Shown: in pieces, positions 12,531 through 23,583 of the stretch | How the letters are laid out: each line of letters starts with the position of its first letter | Position numbering within the stretch: position 1 is the stretch's first letter | NCBI GenBank assembly: GCA_026874595.1 | Contig: CM049318.1 | Span: forward strand, 2,293,741 to 2,357,740 | Source: Sipunculus nudus | Lineage: Eukaryota; Annelida; Sipuncula; Golfingiida; Sipunculidae | DNA length: 64,000 nucleotides | Reading direction: 5' to 3' | Notes under the pieces: model-generated | What the model was told of the DNA's origin: nothing | The model's input: the letters and a program-made list of their open reading frames with translations, nothing else | Database searches by the model: none | Translations under genes and position numbers: made by a program

Positions 12531-13200
12531 TAAAGATATGGGCCCTGTGCCCTTTCATCCCTTGACCCCAAAATCACTAGAGTTCTAGGCTTACTTATGG
12601 GGCATATATAAGTCAATTATAAAATCCATATGCCAACCCAAGCCGGAATTATCATCCTGAAACTAATTTTTGAACAGATGGCTCCTGTGACCTTCACCTT
12701 TGACCTTGTGACCCAAAAATTGATAGGGACCTTTCTTTATGGGCAGGTGAGCTGTATGTGCAAGATGAAAGGTCTGAGATAAAAGGTTTGGCTAAAAATG
12801 CATCCATCACCTTTTTAAACATGTGGGTCCTGTGACCTTGACCTTTGACCTCATGACCCAAAAATCAATAGATTGGGACATATATAAGTCAAGTTTGAAA
12901 TCCATATATTTAAAAAAAGCTAGAAATATCATGCGGAAACTAATTTTTTAACGGATGGCTCTTGTGGCCTTGGCCTTTGACCCTATGACCCCAAAATTGA
13001 AATGGGTCACCAACTATTGATAGGTGAGCTATATGTTCAAGACGGAAGATCTGGGTTGAAAAGTTCGGCTGAAAATGCATCAACAATATTTTTAAAGATG
13101 TGTTATGTGACCTTGCCCTTTGACCTCATGACCCTGGAACTTATAGGTTTCTCACATTAGTAGTTGGCCATACATAAGTCAAGTTTGAAATCCATCTGGC
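12531..13200 (+). repeat. A/B alternating ~145-bp monomer array
   Basis: Five monomers alternate B-A-B-A-B. B units carry 'ggcatatataagtcaa' and 'gaaactaatttttgaac'. A units carry 'ggcaggtgagct', 'gatgaaaggt' and 'aatgcatccat'. Each starts with a block such as tgaccttgacctttgacct (12836 onward is the clearest). No ACGG terminal module is visible at its ends. Confidence 0.75.
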
Positions 13201-13800
13201 TATTGAAACTGGAGATTTCATAAAAGGTGTGTGATTATCACAAAATATGGAAATATTCAAGGCCAACCCCTCTCTCATGGTAAAGTCAGGACCCAGATTT
13301 AAATAGACCTCATCCGTTAACCAATCCCTCTACATGTTCATAATATGAAAGAAATCTGTCCATTAGGTTTTGACTTATAATGCTCACAGTACTGTCAAGT
13401 GGCAATGATGGGGGTATTAAAAGGCGCGAAAACAAGAAAAGGACAATAGGTGGCGCCAACATTTTCCGGCACATCACAAGGCTATCCAAGACCTTCAGTC
13501 ACCTTGATTTTTTTACCAATCCAAGCAAGCTTTCTTGAGACATTTAAGAATTTGTAGGATTTCCAGCAAAAATGGACCTATTCAAATTCAAGGTCCCTCT
13601 CCTAGTAGAGATCATGGCCCCATTTTAAATAGGCTTCGTCCTCTTACCTATATCTATACACATGTATAGTTTGATAAAAATCCATGTAATATTATTTAGT
13701 TTTCTCGTTCACAAGATTTTCTGTGGCGCTGGCGGCGGCGGCGGCGTGTCCGTCATAAAACCATAGTATCCCGACTTTGTCTGGGGATACAAATATATTT
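13201..13800 (+). repeat. Probable dispersed repeat with ggtggcgcc motif
   Basis: Continues from the A/B array. It contains two related segments ('aggacccagatttaaataga' near 13290 and 'catggccccattttaaatag' near 13617), ggtggcgccaac near 13451, and a GGC-rich run (ggcggcggcggcg) near 13734-13746 followed by 'tgtccgtc'. The shared motif suggests kinship to the G core, but the rest differs. Confidence 0.5.
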
Positions 13801-15034
13801 ATTCAAAAATCCGTATATTTGGTAAAAGGGTTCAAAAGAACGATTTACTATTATTATCCTTAATTGTAATTTATTAATTATTCTTTTCCTCAATGTCTAC
13901 CTATCTTAAAGTGCCAAATTGATGGTTCTATAATTACAGACAAACACTCAAAGAAAATCTAAAAGCCGCACCTAGATAAAGTGTAAACCTTAAGCACCTT
14001 CTCTACATAGTTCATATACCGAGAACAAGGAACAAACAGACTGAAGCACGGACGAACATGGAGTGAGACATAACCACCGTTCCACCTCGGTGCCAAGGAT
14101 AATTTGATTGTTGATTGATTTCGGATAAGGTGGTGTACCTTGAAAATGTTTATATAGCAGATCCGTTGTAAAAAAAAAAGGAAAGCGAGCAAACTATGTC
14201 CGGAGGAAATACGTCAATGCGTCAATCATGTATATTTTTAGTAACATTATATTGAAAAAGGACACGACGGAAAAAAGTATATTATTGGCTGCCCTGCGGG
14301 GATGATGAAAGCAAGCATATATATACATGAACATATATATTACAGGCTATGATGCCTATTTCGGGCATCCGACTGTGGCGCTCTGTGTGACGGCGTAAGT
14401 CTCTGTATTGCACCTTTTTCCTGCTGTTTTTGCAAGCAGTGCCCGTGTAAACGCTTCATTCATTCTCTGTTGAACAAAAGGGGCGGCGCAGTGTGTCTCA
14501 GCGGAGATAAAGGGCGTTAATGGACTCGGCTCGCGTGAACCGTGGCTCCAGGTGCAACCTTTTTACAAATGTACTCGTTGACCTCAGTCAATCACAGCAG
14601 CCTCATCAAGAAGAACAACTAACTCACTGATAGAATCATTACGACATATACAGATGCGATTTTTGATGACTTCTACTTATTTCATCAGGGTAGCAAGTGC
14701 TGTTTTTCAATGAGGTCCTGCTACAATCTAAAACATGAGATACAACGAATTCAAATGACATAACAGCACAAGTACAATATGAGGGAAGGTGACATATTTG
14801 ACAGCCCAGTTGCATTTCCACAATACTATTTTAGCTAATCGATGGGAAAATTTGGAAACAATCAAATATATCTAATGACAACATACTACATTAGCTAAAA
14901 AATATAACACGTGACTATATAAAAACGACACTAAGACGAATATCATGTAAAACCGCAGAAGGTGTATAAAAGGTTTAAAACATAAAAGTATTTACTTTTG
15001 CCGAAGTGTGCATCTCAAAATTCTATTGAAAAGA
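13801..15034. other. Non-coding stretch with a GC-richer island
   Basis: No open frame with splice sites stands out. The segment 14350-14560 is richer in CG-containing words (gtgacggcg, ggggcggcgcag, ggactcggctcgcgtg) than its surroundings and could be regulatory or an untranslated exon. No start codon plus donor was convincing. Confidence 0.35.
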
Positions 15035-15036
15035 TA

Positions 15037-15078
<42 letters not shown>
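15035..15078. repeat. (TAA)n microsatellite
   Basis: About 14 ATA/TAA trinucleotides with one A-rich interruption, just before the next tandem-repeat element. Confidence 0.9.
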
Positions 15079-15079
<1 letters not shown>

Positions 15080-16528
15080 TAGGGACCCATGGGTCTCGAC
15101 GCTCAGCTGCATTTGTCTAAAAGGATATATGTTTATGAGGTTTTTCAAAATAATGGTCCTGTGATCAGTTTGAAGCCAACCTGTACTACCCAAACTGGAG
15201 TTATCATCCATGAAATAATTTGTGAATGGATGGGCCCTGTGACCTTAACCTTTAACCTTATTACCCCAAAATCAAAAGGAAACTTTCCCTGTTGGCAGGT
15301 GCACCACATGTTGATGATGGAACGATTGAGATGAAAAGTTTGGCTGAAAATGCATCCACAATCTTTCTAAAGTAATGGGTCCTGTGACCTTGACCTTTGA
15401 TCTCATGACCCCAGAATCAACAGTTCTTACTTTAGTGGTGCGCCATATATAAGTCAAGTTTGAAACCAATATTTCAAACTAAACTGGTGTAATCATCTGG
15501 AAACTAATATGTGGATTGATTGCCCCCATGACCTTGACCTGGTGACCCCAAAATCCATCAGTTACTTCCACTATTGGCAGGTGAGCAACATCTGGAAGAT
15601 AGAATGCTTGGGACAGAAAGTTTGGCTAAAATACGTCAACAATCTTTTTAAAGAAGTGGGTCCTGTGACCTTGACCTTTGGCCTTATGACACCAAAATGT
15701 AAAGGCTTCTTACATTATTGGCGGGTCATATATAAGTCAAAATTGAAACAAATATGTCAATCCAAACTGGAGTTATCATCCAGAAACAAATATGTGGACA
15801 GATAGGCCCCTGTGACGATGATTTTTGACCTTGTGACCCCCAAATCAATCAGTTTCTTCCCCTATTGGCAGCTCCGCTATATGTGCAAGATGGAAGGTTT
15901 CAGATGAAAAGTTTGGCTTAAAATGCATCCCAACCTTTCTTTAAAATGGGTACTGTGACCTTGACCTTTGACCTCATGACCCCAAAATTGAACAGAATCT
16001 TTCCCTATTGGCAGGTTAGCAATATCTTGAAGATGAAAGGTTTGGGATGAAAAGTTTGGCTTCAAATGCATACGCATTCTTTTTAAAGAAATGAGTCCTG
16101 TGACCATGACCTTTGACCAGTTGGACCCCAAAATCAACACGGTTCTTACTTTAGTGGTGAGTCATATATAAGTTAGTTTGAAATCAATATGTCAAACTAA
16201 ACTGGAGTTATCATCTGAAAACTAATTTGTGAACAGATGGCCCCTGTGACCTTGACCTTTGACCATGTGACCCCAAATTCATTTATGCTCTCCCCATACT
16301 GGCAAGTCAGCTAAATGTGCAAAATGGAAAGTTTAGGATGAAAAGCTTGGCTTAAAATGCAGCCATAATCTTTTTAAATAAGTGAGTCCTGTGACCTTGA
16401 CCTTTGATCTTATGACCCCAAATCATATAGGTTCTTGCTTTGGTGGTGGGCCATATGTAAGTTTGAAATCCATGTGTCAATACAACCTGGAGTTATCATC
16501 TGGAAACAAATTTGTGGATGGACGGAAG

Positions 16529-16565
<37 letters not shown>

Positions 16566-16570
16566 GGTGA
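15080..16570 (+). repeat. A/B alternating ~145-bp monomer array ending in ACAG/ACGG microsatellite
   Basis: Nine nuclear-receptor-like blocks occur at about 15238, 15380, 15528, 15665, 15812, 15956, 16100, 16247 and 16392, spaced 137-148 bp. The sequence following each classifies the monomers as A-B-A-B-A-A-B-A-B. A has 'ttggcaggtgagc', 'gatgaaaagtttggct' and 'aatgcatcca'. B has 'tagtggtg', 'catatataagt' and 'ggagttatcatc'. The array stops in an ACGG/ACAG microsatellite (16519-16566) but lacks the CAGCTGAGCTAAAA end. Entry near 15090 begins 'gggacccatgggtc..gacgctcagctg', which recurs at about 19178 and 63167 before G-core elements. Confidence 0.8.
16519..16566 (+). repeat. (ACAG)n/(ACGG)n microsatellite
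   Basis: GGACGGAAGGACAGACAGAC-type run closing the A/B array. It matches the position of the ACGG run in the other elements. Confidence 0.85.
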
Positions 16571-16689
16571 TAACTATATGGCATCCACTTGTGATCAATA
16601 AACACACCAGGTTTTGGGACACTAGATGTAATTACAGCTGAGAAACTGACATGATTGTTGTCATTTTATATAAAAAATATTTTTAAATA

Positions 16690-17022
16690 TTCGTTAAAAT
16701 AACAAAAAATACAGTCATGGTCAATATTAAAGGCAAGATTCATGACAATCCATGCATTAATTATCAAGATACTGGAGGTTTTGTATTATATTTTTGATTA
16801 TTCTGCGGGGTACTTTCAAGTCCCATAGCTCGGAGGATATAAGTCGCAGTGATCTAATATCAGGTTTCCAAGGAGATTTTTTATTGACCTCACTGGATAA
16901 TCACTCAGAAGATTATAGGTACAGCAGTTATGATTTGTGCCCTGCTAACGCCCGGACGGCCGGACGGACGACGGACAAAGCGCAATTCCTATACCTCAGT
17001 TGACTTACAGTCAGCTGAGCTA
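16690..17022 (+). repeat. Short G-core element with terminal module
   Basis: One G-core unit ('catggtcaatatt', 'ggaggttttgta', 'aagtcgcagtgatctaat') followed by 'gatttgtgccctgctaacg', CGGACGGCCGGACGGACGAC and the end 'cagtcagctgagctaa' at about 17019, which runs straight into a short TAA run. Confidence 0.75.
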
Positions 17023-17875
17023 ATAATAATAATAATAAATTAGAATAAATGACACCATATATTCGTTCATGTACATTTATCTATACCGCTACTGTTGCGT
17101 CTTATTTTACGCAGAGAAACATCATATATTTTATATCTTACAATAATTTGCTGATGAGGATGCGGTCATTCCCATCGCGTTCCTCCGGCATCTACCTGGA
17201 ACACTGGGTCAATCGGACACTAAACTCTCTCAGAATACAGAATTCCTGTACCACTTAGGATTCCCTGTACCACACACTGGTTTCCATTTGTAATTCTGTG
17301 CCCTCATAAATTCTTGACCTCGCAAAAAGTTTAAAACCGCTCGCGGAGACAGCGATTGAGCGCAGAGACTAAAACCCGAAAGTCGCAAATCGCATGTCGG
17401 AATTCAGATTTTACTGCCAGTATAAAACAATAATAATAATATCTCTATGACGTCACTTTTATTTTTATGATCACCTAGTCTCGTATATTTTAACTGATAA
17501 TCCTATTATTTCTATCAGCTTAAAAATTTATATTATAATTATATTTATGTTATCTCTTTTCATTTTCCCATTGTATTTCTCTGCTCCGACCTGGTTGTCA
17601 CCTCTTACATATCTATCAGCAAGTGGACAGAGTCTCTTTGACCGGGCGAAAGTAAAATCCACTCAACCGGACACGTTCATTTATCAAACGAAATGTTCCA
17701 AGTGACAAATGGTAGATCTCGCGAGAGGTGGTAAAGTTATACAAAAATAAAAAGGGAATGGCACTGTAGAGCACGTGCTTCAGCTAAGGTAGAACAATCA
17801 AACAAACCAACACAACAAAATCTAGGAGAAAACATTCCCTCTTTGGCAAGAGTAATAAATTAGCAAAATATCATA
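17023..17875. other. Non-coding stretch, nothing recognised
   Basis: Mixed composition. A TGACGTCA-type site lies at about 17450. No exon or repeat is supported. Confidence 0.4.
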
Positions 17876-18160
17876 TACTGTAGACTGTGCTTTTTCGCGA
17901 ACGAACTCCAATTTCGTGAATCTCCGGGAATTTCGTTTACTTAATTTAACTTTAAAGAAATTACTGAATCAACACTGACAACGCATGAAACTATGGTAAT
18001 GCATTTAATTGCGTTAACACAAACCGCATAACCAGTGAGCAAACTAAGCCATCACGATTAATGTAGATTCAAATGCAATTTTCGCGATGTTTTTTTTTTC
18101 GCGAATCAAGGTAAGTATACTCTCGCAATACGCGAAAAAATGCATGTTCGCGAAAATTTC
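17876..18160. repeat. TTCGCGAA-rich repeat, possibly a MITE
   Basis: Starts 'atactgtagactgtgctttt' and contains repeated TTCGCGAA/CGCGAA words near 17894, 18080, 18100, 18131 and 18150. Related segments lie at 22588-22672, 22966-23034 and 41120-41207, where 'acaacagtat' stands at one edge, mirroring the initial atactgt. Confidence 0.5.
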
Positions 18161-19170
18161 CGTTTTTTTTCAAATTAAAGACAAGATAACGGAGTAAGTC
18201 GATTATGCTTGCGATTTTTGAAACAGAATGGTGATTTTCATCATTTTTTTTATTCTTGGATTCACGTCGCTCGCTTCACCGCTGGGCCTGTCATAACAAT
18301 GGCGCCCGTGATAATGTGGGGCGATACTTCCTTTTTCTCCGCGGAGTGATACCCATAACTGCCACCCGTGTGGTTTGTTACGTGCGATATTATTAACACA
18401 GCATACTGCACAACGAACACGGCGTGGTATATATTCTATTGTGACGGTTCCTTGGAGCATGTCAGAACGACTTGAACCGCAGTTAACCTCGACGGACGAC
18501 TCGTATAACTGACACTCTTGCCAGTCTCACAATGGCCTACCTATAAATAAACAAGACGCCGAGGTCACAGAGTGCAAAATTATCCACGCAGTTACATATC
18601 CTAACACACAACTGTAATTATCTCTTTTCGTGTCTTTTTTTATACAGATTTGATTTATGGCAAATTTATAGTCACTGGCATAAACGACCTGGTATTATCA
18701 ATGGTTCATGCCAAGGGGCAACGTATGTGCTTCGGTGTTAATATTGGATATAATGCTTGCACCGCGAGATTATACAAAACTACCCAATGGTCCTGAGTTT
18801 GTCTGTATGATGTTGAGTAAATAGTAAAACATGACCTACACCAGAGTGACTCTTCTGTGAACGTGAAGGTCATATTGTGTAAGAAATTATACCAGAACAG
18901 TACCCGAGTAATATAGTAATAATGAAACAGTAATCACTGCCAAGCAGTCGTAGATCAACCTCTAACGCTATGCTGTTACTTTTCTGCGTGTTTATATATG
19001 TTTATGCACGAAATATATATTGTTTAATGTTTATATATTATAATGAGGTAAGATGCACGTGTAACACATTCCATGGTAATCAATATTCTATATTACATTC
19101 TATTATATATTATATATTATATATTTTATAGTATTAATTAGAAGGCGCTAGCATTTTCTGAGACAGAATT
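18161..19170. other. Non-coding stretch
   Basis: A CpG-containing part at 18260-18500 has no convincing coding exon on either strand. An AT-repeat cluster (tatattatatattatata) lies near 19100-19130. Confidence 0.4.
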
Positions 19171-19177
19171 GAACAAG

Positions 19178-20164
19178 GGACCCATGGGTCATGACGCTCA
19201 ACTGACTAAATAAACATTCACAAAAGGAATTTTACCATCTGAATGCCAAATTTTGTAGGTGGTTCCCCATTCAACTGAAGCTTAGCTCGGAGGATATAGG
19301 TAACAGAGACCTTATTTCAGGATTACAAGGAGATTATCCATTTACCTCCATGGATGTCAAGAAAGAAGATTCTAGGTCCAATGGTTCCGATTTGTGCCCT
19401 GTTAACAGACAACCACATCTTTAAAGGTATAAAAAATTGAGTAAAAATGCGTAAAATTTGAAAAAAATATGCAGGTGGCGCCACCAGACTGTAGAAACTG
19501 ATGAAACATTCCATAATCAATATCTATGCAAAGAATCATGAGGATCAATGCATTAGTTGTTCAGATACTTGAGCTTTTGTATCAAATTTTTAGTTATTTT
19601 GGGAGGTACTTCTGAGCTCTATTGCTCGGCGGATATTGGTAACAGAGACCTAATTTCAGGTTTCCATAGAGATTATTCATGGACCTCTCTGGATGTCTAG
19701 TAAGAAGATTCCAGGTCTAATGGTTACGATTTGTGCCTTGTTAACAGACGACCACATCATTAAAGGTCTCAAAAAAAGAGAGAAAAAATCGTAAATTTTT
19801 TTTTTAAATATAGGTGGCGCCAACAGTCTGTAGAAATTGATGAAACATTCCATGATCAATATCCATGCAAAGAATCATGAGGATCAATTCATTAGTTGTT
19901 CAGATACTTGAACTTTTGTATCAAATTTTCCATTATTCTGGGGGGTACTTCGGAGCCTTATAGCTCAAAGAATATGGGTAGCAGAGACCTAATTTCAGGT
20001 TTCCAAGGAGTTTTTATGGACCTCCCTTGATGTCAAGTTAGAAGATTCCAGGTCCAGTGGTTACGATTTGTGCCTGGTTAACGGACAGACGGACAGACAG
20101 ACACACGGACGACGGACAAAGAGTGATCGCTCTAGCTCAAATGACTTTCAGTCAGCTGAGCTAA
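19178..20164 (+). repeat. G-core repeat element with terminal module
   Basis: Entry 'gggacccatgggtcatgacg' is followed by three G-core units, with ggtggcgccacc near 19475 and ggtggcgccaac near 19813. Then come 'gatttgtgcctggttaacgg', an ACAG/ACGG microsatellite (20082-20115), 'gacggacaaagagtgatcgc' and the end 'cagtcagctgagctaag' near 20163. This is the most complete G-core element in the window. Confidence 0.85.
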
Positions 20165-20872
20165 GAATCATTGCTGAAAAAAAGGCCGAAACATTAAGCC
20201 GTATTTTCTCAGGTATTCCATATGACTGTACATATGACCTACGGTGACGTCACGGTGACGTCATGGTATAATATGGCAGAATCATTCAGTATATTTCTCG
20301 AATTGTAAGCTTACAGAGAACAAAGTAAAAAGCACTTGAATTAAAGTGCAAGCTGTTATAAAAGACAACAGGCGACTCTCCCTGCGGAACAAAAGTAGTC
20401 ATACGGTATACAGACTGACCAGAATATTGATACAGAAATAAACTCATCACCCTTTTATGCCTATAAAGGAACAAGACAAAGTGAACGTTTGAGCTGACAG
20501 TATATGACGGCAAGCTTAACTGGTATATAGCAAAAGATTTAACCGCTTTCATTTAGAAACAAACTGCCTATACCTAAAAATTATTATGTCTGAGGCATCA
20601 AAGTTCTAATAAGAAATGGCTATAACCTAATTCGCTGTGAAGCTAATGGAAAATTGGTCTTAAAGTTTAAGAGTTTTAAAGCTTAAAGTTTAGGAAAAAG
20701 GTAACTTACATTTTACGCAAAAGGTGTATTTTTGGTCTGGACTGATCTCTAAATTCGCATTTATTTACGAATTGAGAAGGCCTGCACACCCCTGACAATG
20801 ATTATTTAAAGCCACGCATATCATTGTTTTACTGCTGAAAGTCCACAGTTGGCATGTAAAGCCAGCGTGCAA

Positions 20873-20876
<4 letters not shown>
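20165..20876. other. Non-coding stretch
   Basis: Apart from a tandem pair of TGACGTCA sites at 20245-20263, nothing is recognised. The 88-residue minus ORF at 20286-20552 has no motif and no splice context. Confidence 0.4.
20245..20263. promoter_or_regulatory. Tandem cAMP-response-element-like palindromes
   Basis: Two perfect TGACGTCA palindromes, 20245-20252 and 20256-20263, lie 11 bp apart (about one helical turn). CREB/ATF proteins bind this octamer. No transcription start is identified nearby, so a regulatory role is only a possibility. Confidence 0.35.

Positions 20877-20946
<70 letters not shown>
20877..20946. repeat. (TA)n microsatellite
   Basis: About 35 uninterrupted AT dinucleotides. 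Confidence 0.97.
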
Positions 20947-20948
<2 letters not shown>

Positions 20949-21243
20949 CTATTTGAAACAGACATCTGTTATAAATGATACGAATATAACCACACTATGG
21001 CCTTTATAATTCCTGACCTGTCACAGCCGACGTCAGTGAATTGCAGTCACTGTAATTTGTTATGTCAAGATGCAAAACTATGATTAGGACAGTATGGGCG
21101 GTTTGTGTGACTGAAACCCTCAGTAAATGTTAACCGTTTTCATAACCAGTGAGGTAGCACTGAATTGGGAAACGTTGACCCACAAAAAAATGGCATACAC
21201 GCACAGAACAACGACACAGTCGTGTTAACCGTAAACATCTTAC

Positions 21244-21291
21244 CTTAGATTTGGCGCTGGTGACTTTAGATTTCACTGGGATGCTTGCCAT
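21244..21291 (-). CDS. Possible first coding exon of an unidentified gene
   Basis: On the minus strand an ATG at 21291 in good context (acagATGGCA) opens 16 codons, MASIPVKSKVTSAKSK, and ends exactly at a strong donor (AAG|GTAAGATG). The peptide is rich in Ser and Lys and carries no family signature. The flank to its right (21300-21560) is richer in CpG and could be a promoter. No following exon was found to the left, where the sequence is repeats and AT-rich DNA, so the gene cannot be named. It could be chance. Confidence 0.3.
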
Positions 21292-22587
21292 CTGTTGCTA
21301 TAGACACGGCAGCATCTGCAGCTGACCAGAGATGCTTTCGTAGCTTTCAATATAGTGGTACAACTCACTTCGACACGTGCAGTACGCCAGATGAGAACGT
21401 TCCGTATGTGAGCTTGGTTCACGCGTGTTACCGCTTCACCTAAACCTAACTTTTAAAGTCCCGCCGCGTGTTGAAAGTTTGTTTTGGTCCAGTTAACGAC
21501 TCGAGATGCATACCGCACACAAACGGCTGACAGTGCGGATCGGGATAGCGCCTAAATGGCAAAATATTTGGATGTAAGCGCTTTGGTTTAATCTAACATA
21601 TTATGTTGATTAGTGCTCGCCAGGCCCCGCACGTTTCTGGTATGTTGTCACCCTGTTTGTGTTATAAGACGGCGTGTTTTTATGGGCCCCCGTGCCGTCT
21701 TGGCCAGGCTCGTCATATCAATCTAGTAATGCTGTCACTGCTGGTCCACACAGCTCTCAGACCCAAAACCCAGCACTGAACAGTCCTACCACAAGCATGA
21801 CACGTGCTGCCTGCGGTCTGAATAAGAACAAAATGAGACGGGAACCAGTCTGTATACATGAATCGGCCACTTGCTCATAATCTTCCAATCATTTGGCTTA
21901 TTATTCGAAGTATAAAGTAAATATTTCATTTTTCTTCTAATTTTACAAACCACAATTTCTGCTTTGGATTGATTCATGCACCCAAATTCACGCTCTTATA
22001 TTTTAAGTAAGTGAAAATGTTTAGGCCGGTAATAGGCCATATAGTTTTATTCATGTTTGTTATAATTGTCCTCTAACGAGTTTATTATATATGATAAAAA
22101 AATATAGCCCCAAATTTGGGCTGGACAGTCAAGATTAAAACTTGAAAAAAACTCAATTTGCTATTAAAATGCCTCAGTTATTCTCAAAGTTGGTAGCAAG
22201 CACTCTCTCGCTCTGTAAAGCATGAAAAAAAACAGCGCCATGTTGGCACTTAATGTACTGATGATCAATGTGATAAAAATGTCAGCAGTGACACGGCCGT
22301 GTGGTGGACGACAGCTTTTGGGTGATGATACAGATGATAGTGGGATGGAGATGACAAGTGATGTATGCTGGTATGAATGGTCCTGATGCTGAGAGTAATA
22401 CTAAAGAATACATGTTGATACAATGTTATTGTCTCTTAAGAAGGTCATATATCCATATATTACTGCGGAAATAACATTTGGTGGTACGAGCCTATATATA
22501 TATTCATATGTTTCTGGCTGGTTAGACGACACGGACAGGGGAACTCTCTGACAAAATAATGAAGGAATCGCATGAATGCATTGCTTC
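21292..22587. other. Non-coding stretch, possible promoter region
   Basis: 21300-21560 has several CpG words (cccgccgcg, cgcttcacc). The remainder is AT-rich. An open frame at about 22280-22393 (starting atgtcagcagtgacacgg) is short and has no splice support. Confidence 0.35.
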
Positions 22588-23034
22588 ATATTCGCGAAGT
22601 TAAAACTTCGCTATCTCCATTTTCTCGGTGTTTTGCGGGTGTTCGATTTTCGCGATCTCACCATACAGCAAATTAGAGTATATCCTTTAATGTATGAATT
22701 ATTACATATGCTCGTAAAAATCTTTACAATTTGAGGAGGACGCTGTGTACACCGAACAAGTGAATCCTTGTTCATTATAGACAGATAATGTTAAATTTTT
22801 TCTTTCATTCCTAATATCAATCTTGATTTACGGAAAACATAAAAGTTTCTGTTAATATTGATATTTTCAAACTTTCTATTTGCAACGCTGCAGACAGTTA
22901 TAATGTTAATGAGATGCCAGTGAAGCTATATAGGATAAACGAATGTTCAGCTGTACAGATGGGTTTTACTTTCGCCGTCTCTCTTTCGTGAATATCGCGA
23001 ATTTGAAATCCTCACGAACATAAAGCCGACAACA
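22588..23034. repeat. Two CGCGAA-type repeat fragments
   Basis: 22588-22672 (attcgcgaagttaaaacttcg, gattttcgcgatctcac) and 22966-23034 (actttcgccgtctc, aatatcgcgaatttgaaatc, ending gacaacagtatt) belong with the repeats at 17.9 and 41.1 kb. Confidence 0.45.
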
Positions 23035-23514
23035 GTATTACAAGCTGCATCTCTGTCAAGACGAACTGTGTTCATGTCCTCTGACTGCGCATCCCATCCG
23101 GGTCTCTGTATAGGAATAAACAAATACCCACCACCTTAGCAGGTGGCCGTGTTGAATTGCATGTACATGTATATGTACGGGCGCCCATATATCTCAATTT
23201 GATCGGAAGGAAAATGGAATTAAACTACCCACAAACAAAAATCTAAGAACGCCTATATAGATTATCTCAATGATTATAAGTGGATTATCTCATACTGGCT
23301 GAATACAAAAGTTATCCAGCAAAACCGGTACACGGGCTTTCTGTCTCCTATTATTATGTGTTATGTATTGTTATTATTCTATGTGTAAGGAAACACAGTC
23401 TACGTGTTTTGTTTTTATTTTTACCAAAACAAGCCTGTGTGACCACAATTTCCATCTGACTCATTGTCATTTCGACAAACATGAAAGATGAAAAAACAAC
23501 ATTTCTGAATTTAC

Positions 23515-23519
<5 letters not shown>

Positions 23520-23581
<62 letters not shown>
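23520..23581. repeat. (TA)n microsatellite
   Basis: About 31 uninterrupted TA dinucleotides. The long Ile-Tyr ORFs here come from the repeat. Confidence 0.97.

Positions 23582-23583
<2 letters not shown>

Noticed and set aside
18203-18460. 85-residue minus-strand ORF with several Cys
   Set aside because: Cys spacing matches no zinc-binding or EGF pattern, and there is no splice context.
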